A DNA stretch of 64,000 bases from Promethearchaeota archaeon (GTDB taxonomy: Archaea; Asgardarchaeota; Lokiarchaeia; Sigynarchaeales; SOKP01). Position numbers and translations under genes: made by a program. The stretch is from positions 1 through 64,000 of the forward strand of contig JAEOTW010000158.1 of assembly GCA_016839655.1 (NCBI GenBank). The letters run 5' to 3'. Under the pieces are notes generated by a model. The model had not been told where the DNA came from. It worked only from the letters and a program-made list of their open reading frames with translations, and ran no database searches. Of this stretch, positions 47,355-55,828 are shown piece by piece (the first letter of the stretch is position 1; every line of letters begins with the position of its first letter).

Positions 47355-48743
47355 ATGAATCAAAATAGTAGAAAATTAATTGTTATAGGATTAGATTGTG
47401 CTACACCAAGAACTCTATTTGAGGAATTTATAGACGATTGCCCTAATATAAAAAAAATGATTGAGCAGGGTGTTTATGGTAAGTTAAGAACATGTAACCC
47501 CCCTATTACTATTCCTGCTTGGATGGTGATGTCCACAGGTAAAAAAGCGGGAACTTTAGGTTTATATGGATTTAGACACAGAAAAAAGAATTCTTATGAT
47601 GACTATTGGATTGCAACATCTTATAAAATAAAGGAACCAAAAATTTGGGATATTATAGGAAAGAAAGGTCTTAAATCCTGCATTTTAGGACTACCTCCAA
47701 CCTATCCTGTTCAAAAAATAGAAGGCTATTTGGTTTCTGGTTTTATCACTCCTGATATAGATTCTGAATATACATATCCCCCTGAATTAAAAGAAGAAAT
47801 TAAAGAACACATTGGAAAATATATTTTAGATGCTAATTTTAGAGTAGAAGATAAAAAAATCTTATTGAAAGAAATATATGAAATGACAAGGGTTCAATTT
47901 AAAACTATAAAATATTTGATGCAAAATAAGGAATGGGATTATTTTAATTTTGTAATTATAGGTTTAGATAGATTTCATCATGCTTTTTGGAAGTATTATG
48001 ATAAAAACCATATTAAATACGAACCTGGTAATAAGTTTGAAGGAGAAATGAAAAAATATTATCAATTTCTTGATCAAGAAATTGGAGAAATTTTAGATTT
48101 GCTTGATGAAAATACAATCACGATGATCGTATCAGATCATGGTGCAAAAGCAATGAAAGGTTTAGTATGTGTAAATATGGCACTTGAAGAATTGGGCTTA
48201 TTAAAATTCAAAGCTAAGCCAAAGCCAGGAACAAGATTAGCAGATGCCGATATAGATTGGTCCAATACATATGCATGGGGCTGGGGAGGGTATTATGCGA
48301 GAATTTTTCTTAATCTTAAAGGAAGAGAACCTCACGGTATCATCAAAGAAAAAGATTATGAAAAAATTCGAGAAAATGTCATTAATAAGCTAAAATCAAT
48401 AAAAGATAATAATGGAAATTCAATGAATACAATTATTTTCAAACCGGAAGAATTATTTGAGGTTTTAAATGGAGATCCACCTGACCTAATGGTCTATTTC
48501 GACGATTTAAATTGGAGATCTGCCGGAACAGTTGGATATGAATCAATGTATTTAGATGAAAATGATACTGGTCCTGATGACGCAGTTCACGATTGGTTTG
48601 GAGTATATATTATTCATGACCCTAGTTATACATCTGGAAAAAATTTAGGAGTCAAGAATATACTTGATATTGCTCCTACTTCTTTGAAAATATTAGGCGT
48701 TGAAGTGCCTAGAGATATGGAAGGTAATATTATAGATATTTAA
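47355..48743 (+). CDS. Alkaline-phosphatase-superfamily phosphodiesterase
   Basis: A 462-residue type I phosphodiesterase/nucleotide pyrophosphatase-like enzyme. Asp14 lies in VIGLDCATPR, the probable nucleophile Thr52 in PPITIPAWMVMSTGKK, and further metal ligands in LDRFHHAFWK, MIVSDHGAKAMKG and DAVHDWFGVY. No signal peptide or membrane helix is seen, so it is intracellular. It lies between sat and cysC, with 43- and 17-base gaps. This suggests a role in PAP/PAPS or sulfated-intermediate turnover, but the substrate is unproven. Confidence 0.85.
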   Translation: MNQNSRKLIVIGLDCATPRTLFEEFIDDCPNIKKMIEQGVYGKLRTCNPPITIPAWMVMSTGKKAGTLGLYGFRHRKKNSYDDYWIATSYKIKEPKIWDIIGKKGLKSCILGLPPTYPVQKIEGYLVSGFITPDIDSEYTYPPELKEEIKEHIGKYILDANFRVEDKKILLKEIYEMTRVQFKTIKYLMQNKEWDYFNFVIIGLDRFHHAFWKYYDKNHIKYEPGNKFEGEMKKYYQFLDQEIGEILDLLDENTITMIVSDHGAKAMKGLVCVNMALEELGLLKFKAKPKPGTRLADADIDWSNTYAWGWGGYYARIFLNLKGREPHGIIKEKDYEKIRENVINKLKSIKDNNGNSMNTIIFKPEELFEVLNGDPPDLMVYFDDLNWRSAGTVGYESMYLDENDTGPDDAVHDWFGVYIIHDPSYTSGKNLGVKNILDIAPTSLKILGVEVPRDMEGNIIDI

Positions 48744-48760
48744 AAAAAAATTGAAAAGAA

Positions 48761-49303
48761 ATGGAACATAAAGGATTTACGTTATGGTTTACAGGGCTTC
48801 CTTGTTCAGGTAAAAGTGTCCTTGCAGATGCTGTTGCTGAAGAATTAAAAATGAAAGGAATGAAAGTGGAACGACTAGATGGAGATATTGTTAGGAGGAG
48901 TTTAACTAAAGATCTTGGTTTCTCTGAAGAAGATCGGAATATGAATATTGAAAGGGTTACATTTGTTGCAAAATTATTGACTAGAAATGGAGTTGCTGTA
49001 CTAGCATCCTTTGTATCACCTTATAATAAGATTAGAGCATACTCTAGAAAAGAGATTGGAAATTACATTCTTGTATATGTGAAATGTTCTCTTCAAGAAT
49101 GCGAAAATCGAGATGTTAAAGGAATGTATGCAAAAGCTAGAGCTGGCGAAATAAATGATTTTACTGGGATCGATCATCCTTTTGAAGAACCTGATTCTGC
49201 GGATATAATTGTTGAGACAGATAAGCAAACGGTTGAGGAAAGTAAAGATATTATGTTAAAAGCTTTACTTCAAATGGGATATTTACCTAATAAAAATAAA
49301 TAA
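48761..49303 (+). CDS. cysC: Adenylylsulfate kinase
   Basis: Phosphorylates APS to PAPS, the sulfate donor for sulfotransferases. 180 residues: the P-loop is GLPCSGKS at residues 12-19, LDGDIVRRSLTKDLGFSEEDRNMNIER binds APS, and VKCSLQECENRDVKGMYAKARAGEI, GIDHPFEEPDSAD follow as in all CysC. It is co-directional with sat and the phosphodiesterase gene. No sulfotransferase is seen in the window. Confidence 0.96.
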   Translation: MEHKGFTLWFTGLPCSGKSVLADAVAEELKMKGMKVERLDGDIVRRSLTKDLGFSEEDRNMNIERVTFVAKLLTRNGVAVLASFVSPYNKIRAYSRKEIGNYILVYVKCSLQECENRDVKGMYAKARAGEINDFTGIDHPFEEPDSADIIVETDKQTVEESKDIMLKALLQMGYLPNKNK

Positions 49304-49337
49304 AGATAAATTTTTACTTTAGGAAGAATCAAAAAAA

Positions 49338-50267
49338 TTAACTAACAATTTTTTTTATTTGTTTTATTAACTCTTGTTTATTTAGTCTATAATGATTTAG
49401 CACAATTTCTCTTTTTCCTGATTGGGCAAATAAATTATCTATTCCAACTACTTTTATGATTTTGGCAAATTTATTTGATACTATTCTTGCAATTATGCTT
49501 CCAAAACCACAATATGTATTATGTTCTTCCAATACAATAATATACTTAATATTTTTAATTTCATCAAATAGAGCCTCTTCGTCTATTGGTTTAATTGTTG
49601 GAAGGTTTATTACTTTTATCGAAGTATTGAATTCATTTTCAATACTCGAAACTGATTCAAAAGCTAGCACACTACCATAGCCAGTACCGATTAAACAAAT
49701 ATCTTTTCCTTCTTTTATTACATCAGGTTTTCCAATTTGAAAATGATAATTTTCATTATGTATCTTAGGAAATGAATCTCTTGGCAATCTGATATAAAAA
49801 GGTCCTTCTGTATTAAATGCATACTCTAATATTTTAATTAACTCAAGATTATCTGATGGCACGATAACTGTTAAATTTGGTAAAGAGGTCATCAAACTAA
49901 AATCCTCCAATGCATTATGGGTACTACCATCTTCTCCTACAATCCCTCCATGGGTTGTAATTATTTTTACGTTCAAATTATCATGACAAGCAAATCTAAT
50001 AAATTCCCATGCTCTCCCAGTTGTAAAAATTGAGAACCCGCTTACTATTGGAATTTTTCCAGAGATAGCAAAACCTAATGCAACCCCCATCATATTCTGT
50101 TCAGCAATTCCCATATTAAAGAATCGGGAAGGGAATTCCTTAGCAAATTTGTTTGTTCGTGTAGATGCTGATAGATCAGCGTCTAGAACAATAACATTAT
50201 TATTTTTATGACCTTCTTTAACTAAAAAGTTTCCAAATGTATCTCTAAGTTTAAGTTCTTGATTCAA
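49338..50267 (-). CDS. Transketolase C-terminal subunit
   Basis: The 309-residue PYR and C-terminal half of a split transketolase: FFNMGIAEQNMMGVALGFA (with the catalytic Glu that activates thiamine diphosphate), TTHGGIVGEDGSTHNALEDF and VIVPSDNLELIKILEYA. It starts with TTG at 50267, at the end of the N-terminal subunit, preceded by GAGGGGG. It moves two-carbon units among sugar phosphates. It is the last gene of an eight-gene operon. Confidence 0.93.
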   Translation of the reverse strand: MNQELKLRDTFGNFLVKEGHKNNNVIVLDADLSASTRTNKFAKEFPSRFFNMGIAEQNMMGVALGFAISGKIPIVSGFSIFTTGRAWEFIRFACHDNLNVKIITTHGGIVGEDGSTHNALEDFSLMTSLPNLTVIVPSDNLELIKILEYAFNTEGPFYIRLPRDSFPKIHNENYHFQIGKPDVIKEGKDICLIGTGYGSVLAFESVSSIENEFNTSIKVINLPTIKPIDEEALFDEIKNIKYIIVLEEHNTYCGFGSIIARIVSNKFAKIIKVVGIDNLFAQSGKREIVLNHYRLNKQELIKQIKKIVS

Positions 50268-51122
50268 TTAATTCCCCCTCAGTATTTCTTCTTTAATACT
50301 GTCAAGTTCTTTAAGTGCAATATTGTATTCTTCATTATTTGGTGCTCTCCCATGGAATTCCCGAGTGTGTTGCATAAAAGATACTTCAGATCCTTTAATA
50401 AGATATGAAACAATAACTTTAGGTTTTCCGATTACAGATTTAGAACGTTTAAATCCTTGTAACACATCTTTTAAATTTGATCCGTCAACTTCAATAACTT
50501 CCCAACCAAATGCTTTCCATTTTTCCACTAATGGCTCTAAAGCCATTATCTCTTCAGTTGATCCATCTATTTGCAAACCATTACGATCTATGATTACGAT
50601 TAAATTATCTAATTTAAAATGATTAGCTGACATGGCAGCTTCCCAAATTGCACCCTCATTTAATTCTCCATCACCTACTAAAACATAAATAAACTTGTCA
50701 GAATTATCTAATTTGGCTGAAAGTGCACATCCAACTCCAATAGATAATCCCATACCTAAAGATCCCGTAGATATTTCTATTCCAACTTCTGGGTTTTTTA
50801 CTGGATGACCTTGTAGTTTAGAATCAAATTCTCTTAGAGTAAATAATTCTTCTCTATTTATAAATCCAAATTTTGAAAGAACTGCATATAATGCAGGTGC
50901 TGCATGACCCTTACTTAATATGAAAATATCTCTTCCTTCCCAAGTAGGATTTTGATAATTTATCCTCATAATATTATTATATAGAAGATAAATGATATTA
51001 ACACATGATAGAGACCCACCTGGGTGCCCCGATTGGGCCTTATATATCATTTTCAAAATATCTTTTTTGATATCTATAATATCAACTAAGATTTTTTGTT
51101 CAATTTCTTTTGATAATTCCAT
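50268..51122 (-). CDS. Transketolase N-terminal subunit
   Basis: The 284-residue thiamine-diphosphate-binding half. AQSGHPGGSLSCVNIIYLLY is the N-terminal motif. VGDGELNEGAIWEAAMSANHFKLDNLIVIIDRNG holds the GDG-x(25-30)-N diphosphate/Mg motif, and KPKVIVSYLIKGSEVSFMQ follows. It stops directly next to the C-terminal subunit start. Split transketolases are common in archaea. Here the enzyme probably supplies sedoheptulose-7-phosphate or pentose phosphates to the heptose genes upstream. Confidence 0.94.
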   Translation of the reverse strand: MELSKEIEQKILVDIIDIKKDILKMIYKAQSGHPGGSLSCVNIIYLLYNNIMRINYQNPTWEGRDIFILSKGHAAPALYAVLSKFGFINREELFTLREFDSKLQGHPVKNPEVGIEISTGSLGMGLSIGVGCALSAKLDNSDKFIYVLVGDGELNEGAIWEAAMSANHFKLDNLIVIIDRNGLQIDGSTEEIMALEPLVEKWKAFGWEVIEVDGSNLKDVLQGFKRSKSVIGKPKVIVSYLIKGSEVSFMQHTREFHGRAPNNEEYNIALKELDSIKEEILRGN

Positions 51123-51138
51123 TCTAATAATTACTTTA

Positions 51139-52140
51139 CTAGGTTAAATTAGATTTATTGGATAATATGTAATTTTTAAGTTTTTCTTGACTATAGAATT
51201 CTACAGGAGGTAGAGATGCAGCAAGAGCAGCAGCATAGAGAGCGATATTTACACCATCTATTGTAGGTATTTTAGACGCATGTGATAAACCTAAAACAGC
51301 CATAACAACGCTTCCTACTGCTACATAACTTCTTACTGGTTGTTGTAATATCGGTTGTATTTTTTCTATTTTGTCATTTTCTTTTGAAAAAAGAAACGAC
51401 TCTAACTCTAAATAATTCAAAAGTACATTTTTAGATTTAGATGCATTCAATATTCTTTTTCCCGCTATGGTAACACTAGTTTCGTTGCAACAGTCAATTG
51501 AAAAGGTATCTAAGGCTTTCTGAAGATTAATTTTTATTAATTCTACATTTTCATATAGGTAATAATTTGTCATAGTAGGACGAGCGATTATAGGGATATT
51601 TTTATAGTGCTCTTCCAAAAAACGTAATAACTCTTGTATAAATTGATCATTAAAGATTCCCCCCAATCCATAATCTAAAATTAATATCGCTCCGATATCC
51701 TGAGAACTATTAGCTATTAGATCCTTGAATTTTTCTCGTATTGATTGAGATATATCACTATTGTAATCTGTTTCCAACCTTAATAAGTGTTGGTTCATTG
51801 CTTTTATCCTGGTAATCTGAGGTGTTTTAATTTTCTCATTAACAAGAATCCCAGAAATCTGAAGATTTAGTTCTTTAATTTTCTTTAGAAAAAATTCCCC
51901 TTCAAAATCATTCCCAATAATTGTACATACTTCAGGAATGCCACCTAATGATTGAATAAATTGGAGAACAAGCCCAATAGCTCCAATATAAGTATTGCTA
52001 TTTTCTATTTTTACATTTGGGACAGGTGCATCTGGAGAAATCCTATCTGTAAAACCAAAAATATACTTATCTATTAATGCATCTCCAATGACTAAAACTT
52101 TCTTCTTATTCCATTTAGAAATTTCATCAATAAGAACCAT
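51139..52140 (-). CDS. Degenerate HldE/RfaE-like PfkB-family protein
   Basis: 333 residues resembling the kinase half of HldE (D-glycero-D-manno-heptose-7-phosphate kinase): VLVIGDALIDKYIFGFTDRISPDAPVPNVKIE at the N-terminus. The catalytic GAGD motif is AVGS (residues 274-277), so the Asp base is Ser277 and the first Gly is Ala. The Gly-Gly-Ala-Asn substrate loop is also altered (YIGAIGLVLQFIQSLGG). The fold is likely kept but phosphotransfer is not expected. It could be a regulatory or scaffolding subunit within the heptose operon. HddA in the same operon provides a live kinase. Confidence 0.82.
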   Translation of the reverse strand: MVLIDEISKWNKKKVLVIGDALIDKYIFGFTDRISPDAPVPNVKIENSNTYIGAIGLVLQFIQSLGGIPEVCTIIGNDFEGEFFLKKIKELNLQISGILVNEKIKTPQITRIKAMNQHLLRLETDYNSDISQSIREKFKDLIANSSQDIGAILILDYGLGGIFNDQFIQELLRFLEEHYKNIPIIARPTMTNYYLYENVELIKINLQKALDTFSIDCCNETSVTIAGKRILNASKSKNVLLNYLELESFLFSKENDKIEKIQPILQQPVRSYVAVGSVVMAVLGLSHASKIPTIDGVNIALYAAALAASLPPVEFYSQEKLKNYILSNKSNLT

Positions 52141-52149
52141 AATTTTGCC

Positions 52150-52806
52150 TTATTTTTTTAATTCTCTCTGTAATTTTTCCCAATCTTTAAGAAATGCGTC
52201 TAAACCTTGATCTGTGTTAGGGTGTTTGAACATTTTTTCTAACACAGAAAATGGAATAGTGGCAATATGTGCTCCTATTTTAGCAGATTCAATAACATGT
52301 CTAGTGTTTCTTACCGAAGCTACAATTAGTTCAGATTTGAAATCGTATGCATTCAAAATGTCCATACATTCCCAGAGAAAATCAATTTCATTCTGACCAT
52401 TATCCATCAGTCTTCCAATAAAGGGACTTATATAAGAAGCACCAGCTTTAGCTGCAATTAAAACTTGATTTTGTGAGAACACAAGAGTAACGTTGGTTTT
52501 TATACCTTCCGATTCAAGTAGTTTAACAGCTTTTATACCATCCTTAGTAAAAGGAATTTTGATTACTATATTCGATGCAATTTTAGCTAATTCCCGTGCT
52601 TCATTAACCATTTTTTCCGTGGTTAATCCGATAACTTCTCCACTTACAGGCCCATCAACGATTTCACAGATTTTCTTCAATTGATCCATGGGATCTGCCC
52701 CTTCCTTTGCTAATAACGTTGGATTAGTAGTCACTCCATCTATTATTCCAAGTTCCTGCATTTCTGTAATCTGATCCAAATTAGCAGTGTCTATAAAAAA
52801 TTTCAT
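52150..52806 (-). CDS. tal: Transaldolase / fructose-6-phosphate aldolase family
   Basis: A 218-residue small transaldolase (TalC/MipB type). [31 protein letters not shown] is the start signature. Schiff-base Lys lies in [38 protein letters not shown] follows, and [11 protein letters not shown] is represented by [13 protein letters not shown]. It should transfer dihydroxyacetone units to give sedoheptulose-7-phosphate, the GmhA substrate. It follows gmhB on the same strand. Confidence 0.93.
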   Translation of the reverse strand: MKFFIDTANLDQITEMQELGIIDGVTTNPTLLAKEGADPMDQLKKICEIVDGPVSGEVIGLTTEKMVNEARELAKIASNIVIKIPFTKDGIKAVKLLESEGIKTNVTLVFSQNQVLIAAKAGASYISPFIGRLMDNGQNEIDFLWECMDILNAYDFKSELIVASVRNTRHVIESAKIGAHIATIPFSVLEKMFKHPNTDQGLDAFLKDWEKLQRELKK

Positions 52807-52849
52807 ATTTCTTCACGATTAATTTTGGTGATTATAATAATTATTTGTT

Positions 52850-53398
52850 TTATATATTTATAGCAAATTCTTTTAAGTTTTTGAATATCATATCCGGTAT
52901 TATAGAGCCAATCTTTTTTTGTTCCTCCTTACCATAACCTGTTAAGACTAATACTGTTTTACAATTTGCTGCTTGACCAGTTTGAATGTCATTTAGTGTA
53001 TCTCCAATCACATAAGATTGGGTTAAATCAATATTATATTTTAATTTAGCTTTTAAAATCATTCCCGGATTTGGCTTCCTGCATCCACATGAACCAGTAA
53101 AGTCAGGGTGATGAGGACAATAATAAATATCATCAAGTTCAACACCATTTTGGATTAAATTATTAATCATTTTTTTATGTATCGCTTTAAGGGTTTCTTC
53201 GGTAAAATAACCTCGTGCTATACCAGCCTGATTAGTAATTATAATAAGTAGATATGTTTTTTGCTTAAGAATTTTCAATGCTTCAATTGAACCTTCAATA
53301 AATTCAAACATTTCTGGATTAGAAAGATAACTGACCTCCTTATTTATAACACCATCTCGATCTAAGAAAATTGCTTTATTTTTTTCACTCATTTTCAT
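52850..53398 (-). CDS. gmhB: D-glycero-D-manno-heptose-1,7-bisphosphate phosphatase
   Basis: A 182-residue HAD phosphatase: IFLDRDGVINKEVSYL is motif I, IIITNQAGIARGYF is motif II, and CPHHPDFTGSCGCRKPNPGM is the zinc loop of GmhB with the conserved Lys. YVIGDTLNDIQTGQAANC is motif IV. Removal of the 7-phosphate gives heptose-1-phosphate. The start overlaps the end of rpe by 14 bases (a second ATG lies two codons downstream). HisB-N is the main alternative, but context favours GmhB. Confidence 0.9.
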   Translation of the reverse strand: MKMSEKNKAIFLDRDGVINKEVSYLSNPEMFEFIEGSIEALKILKQKTYLLIIITNQAGIARGYFTEETLKAIHKKMINNLIQNGVELDDIYYCPHHPDFTGSCGCRKPNPGMILKAKLKYNIDLTQSYVIGDTLNDIQTGQAANCKTVLVLTGYGKEEQKKIGSIIPDMIFKNLKEFAINI

Positions 53399-54020
53399 CA
53401 GAATACTTAAGTAACTTAATGATTTTGTTCGGATCTTCAGCTTTTAAAATTGTACTAGCACTTGTTAAGATATCTGTGTTTTTTAATTGCTTAGCATTTG
53501 TTAAATCTATTCCCCCATCAATATCAATAATAAAATCATATTTTTTCTTATATTGAGATAAAATATTTACTTTTTCTATAGAAGCATTTATAAATTTTTG
53601 ACCTGACCAACCAGGTAGAACACTCATTATCAAAACTAGATCAATTTTGTTTAGATATGGAATGATATCATTAACATTAGTCTTTGGATTAATAGCAACA
53701 CCCACTTGTTTATTATAAGTCTTTACTTCTTTTATGATATCAGTAAGTTTATTATTACTTTCAAAATGAAATAAGAATATATCAATAAAATTAATAATTT
53801 TTTTAATATACTCAAAAGGGTTAACCACCATTAGATGTGCAATTATAGGTGTATCGAAAGATTCTTTTATTTTCTTAAAAACATCCAGATTATTACATTC
53901 ATTATTTACAAAAAAACCGTCCATGAAATCTATATGAATGTAATCATAACCTTCTAATCCTTTTAATATGTCCACTGTAAAATCTTCAATAGCGTGAATT
54001 GATATTGCAATTTTTTTCAT
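53385..54020 (-). CDS. rpe: Ribulose-phosphate 3-epimerase
   Basis: A 211-residue TIM barrel: KKIAISIHAIEDFTVDIL, YIHIDFMDGFFVNN, IIAHLMVVNPFEYIKK, VLIMSVLPGWSGQKF and FIIDIDGGIDLTNAK. His and Asp metal ligands in HID, DFMDG, AHLM and IDGG are kept. I chose ATG 54020, ten bases after the gmhA stop, over the Met 11 codons upstream inside gmhA. It interconverts ribulose- and xylulose-5-phosphate for the transketolase reaction in the same operon. Confidence 0.9.
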   Translation of the reverse strand: MKKIAISIHAIEDFTVDILKGLEGYDYIHIDFMDGFFVNNECNNLDVFKKIKESFDTPIIAHLMVVNPFEYIKKIINFIDIFLFHFESNNKLTDIIKEVKTYNKQVGVAINPKTNVNDIIPYLNKIDLVLIMSVLPGWSGQKFINASIEKVNILSQYKKKYDFIIDIDGGIDLTNAKQLKNTDILTSASTILKAEDPNKIIKLLKYSDENE

Positions 54021-54030
54021 GAAAAATCGA

Positions 54031-54597
54031 TTACTTGAAAAGTTCTTTTTCAACTAAATAACAAATAATATGACCTACTGTTATGTGACCTTCTTGAATT
54101 CGGGGAGTATCTGTTGAGGGTATCTTTAAACATATATCTGCTATTTCTTCGATTTTATTTTGTTTCTGGCCAGTAAAACCAATTGTTATTGCTCCTTTCT
54201 CTTGAGCTTTTAATAGACCTTTTATCACGTTAGGAGAATTTCCAGAAGTACTTAATCCAATAGCTATATCTCCCTTCTCGACAAATGATGATACCTGTCT
54301 TTCAAATACTAAGTCATAACCAAAATCATTAGCTATGGCTGTAAGTACAGAAGTATTAGTATGGAATGCTAAGGAGGGAAGCGATTCCCGATCTTTATAA
54401 AATTTTCCCACAAATTCAGCAGCGATGTGTTGGGCATCAGCAGCACTACCTCCGTTGCCGAAAAGAACAACTTTCTTCTTATTATTATAGGCATTTATTA
54501 TTTCTTTTGATACTTTCGATATAACAGGAGCTAAGTTTTTTATAGCTTCTTTAACCTTAATACTTTCTTCTAAAATTGAAATGATTTCATTTTCCAT
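54031..54597 (-). CDS. gmhA: Sedoheptulose-7-phosphate isomerase
   Basis: 188-residue SIS-domain isomerase: VVLFGNGGSAADAQHIAAEFVGKFYKDRESLPSLAF is the classic GmhA start, then LTAIANDFGYDLVFERQV, IGLSTSGNSPNVIKGL and a late EGHITVGHIICYLVE with metal-binding Glu and His. It converts sedoheptulose-7-phosphate to D-glycero-D-manno-heptose-7-phosphate. It is preceded by hddA in the same operon. Confidence 0.95.
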   Translation of the reverse strand: MENEIISILEESIKVKEAIKNLAPVISKVSKEIINAYNNKKKVVLFGNGGSAADAQHIAAEFVGKFYKDRESLPSLAFHTNTSVLTAIANDFGYDLVFERQVSSFVEKGDIAIGLSTSGNSPNVIKGLLKAQEKGAITIGFTGQKQNKIEEIADICLKIPSTDTPRIQEGHITVGHIICYLVEKELFK

Positions 54598-54628
54598 TTT
54601 CTTATCTCTTAAACTAATTAACTAATCT

Positions 54629-55651
54629 TTAATTTAATTTCCAAACTTCAAGTCCCTTAGGATTAAAATGAAAATTAACAATTGTACCACCAATTTTTTC
54701 TAATTCTTGAATCACTATATATTTTTTATTAGGATCTGAGAATAGTAATAGATGTCCTCCTCCTCCAGCACCTAATAATTTTCCTCCTAGAACCCCAAAT
54801 TTTCTTGAAGTAATATAGAAATTTTCAATGTTTCGATTAGAAATTTTATCACTTAAACTCTTTTTTGCAATCCACCCTTCATGTAGAAGATTTCCAAATT
54901 CATTTAATTGATCTATATTATTAAATTCTATAATTTTTCTCATAGACTGAGCAACATCTTTTAAATCTTGCATAGCTTCAACAAAAATTTTTTTTTCAAC
55001 TTCATATCCCTTTAATACCTCATCTTGGATATTAGAAGAAAAATGAGAACCTCCAACATAGCATAGGATTAAACGAAATTGAAGCTCGTTAATCATTTCT
55101 TGGCTAGTCTCTATTGGAATTAAATTAATTTTATCTGTAAATTCGATAAAATTAAAGCCCCCACAGGCTGCAGCAAATTGATCTTGATATCCTCCTTTCT
55201 GCTTTAATTCAATTCGTTCAACATCATAAGCTTTTTGAGCGATTTCATAATTGGAAAGTCCTAAACTATAAAATTTATTTAATGCCCCTATTAACGCAAC
55301 ACATAAAGAAGAAGAACCCCCCATTCCTGATCCCGCAGGAAGTTCTGAATGAAATGTAATATCAAATCCATCCTTTATTTTCAAAACATTAAAAATACCT
55401 TTGAAAAGTTCATAGTCAGTAGAATAGTCTGAATCTCCAATCTCAAAAATGAAATTTCTTTTGAGATTAATTGAATATATACCTACTTTTTTGTCAATCC
55501 TTGGTTTTAAGGTAATGTATACATGACGATCTATTGTAGTACTTATTACACATCCTCCATGCTCCGTACAATATGGAGCCATGTCTGTTCCTCCGCCACC
55601 AAAACTGACGCGAAATGGTGCTTTTGAACGAATTATCATATCTTTTTCCAT
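54629..55651 (-). CDS. hddA: D-glycero-D-manno-heptose-7-phosphate kinase
   Basis: A 340-residue GHMP kinase. RSKAPFRVSFGGGGTDMAPYCTEHGG is the HddA N-terminal motif, ELPAGSGMGGSSSLCVALIGAL is the ATP-binding GHMP loop, and LGGKLLGAGGGGHLLLF is the C-terminal motif. HddA phosphorylates the 1-position to give heptose-1,7-bisphosphate, the GmhB substrate. It is the first gene of the eight-gene minus-strand operon. A divergent epimerase gene starts 177 bases away. Confidence 0.92.
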   Translation of the reverse strand: MEKDMIIRSKAPFRVSFGGGGTDMAPYCTEHGGCVISTTIDRHVYITLKPRIDKKVGIYSINLKRNFIFEIGDSDYSTDYELFKGIFNVLKIKDGFDITFHSELPAGSGMGGSSSLCVALIGALNKFYSLGLSNYEIAQKAYDVERIELKQKGGYQDQFAAACGGFNFIEFTDKINLIPIETSQEMINELQFRLILCYVGGSHFSSNIQDEVLKGYEVEKKIFVEAMQDLKDVAQSMRKIIEFNNIDQLNEFGNLLHEGWIAKKSLSDKISNRNIENFYITSRKFGVLGGKLLGAGGGGHLLLFSDPNKKYIVIQELEKIGGTIVNFHFNPKGLEVWKLN

Positions 55652-55828
55652 TGGTGGTAAAATTTGGTTATATCAAATTCTTTCATGTTAAATCGTTAAA
55701 AAATTTGATTATTATTTAATTAAATTCAGTAAATAATCTGTATAATATTCCTCATTTATCATATTCTTTAATTTCGATAAAAACTTATGAACAATTAAAA
55801 TATCGAAAAATAGTAGTAACATCAATAC

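Noticed and set aside
53385..54053. Longer rpe start inside gmhA
   Set aside because: The extra 11 residues do not resemble the family N-terminus, while ATG 54020 matches it and avoids the overlap.
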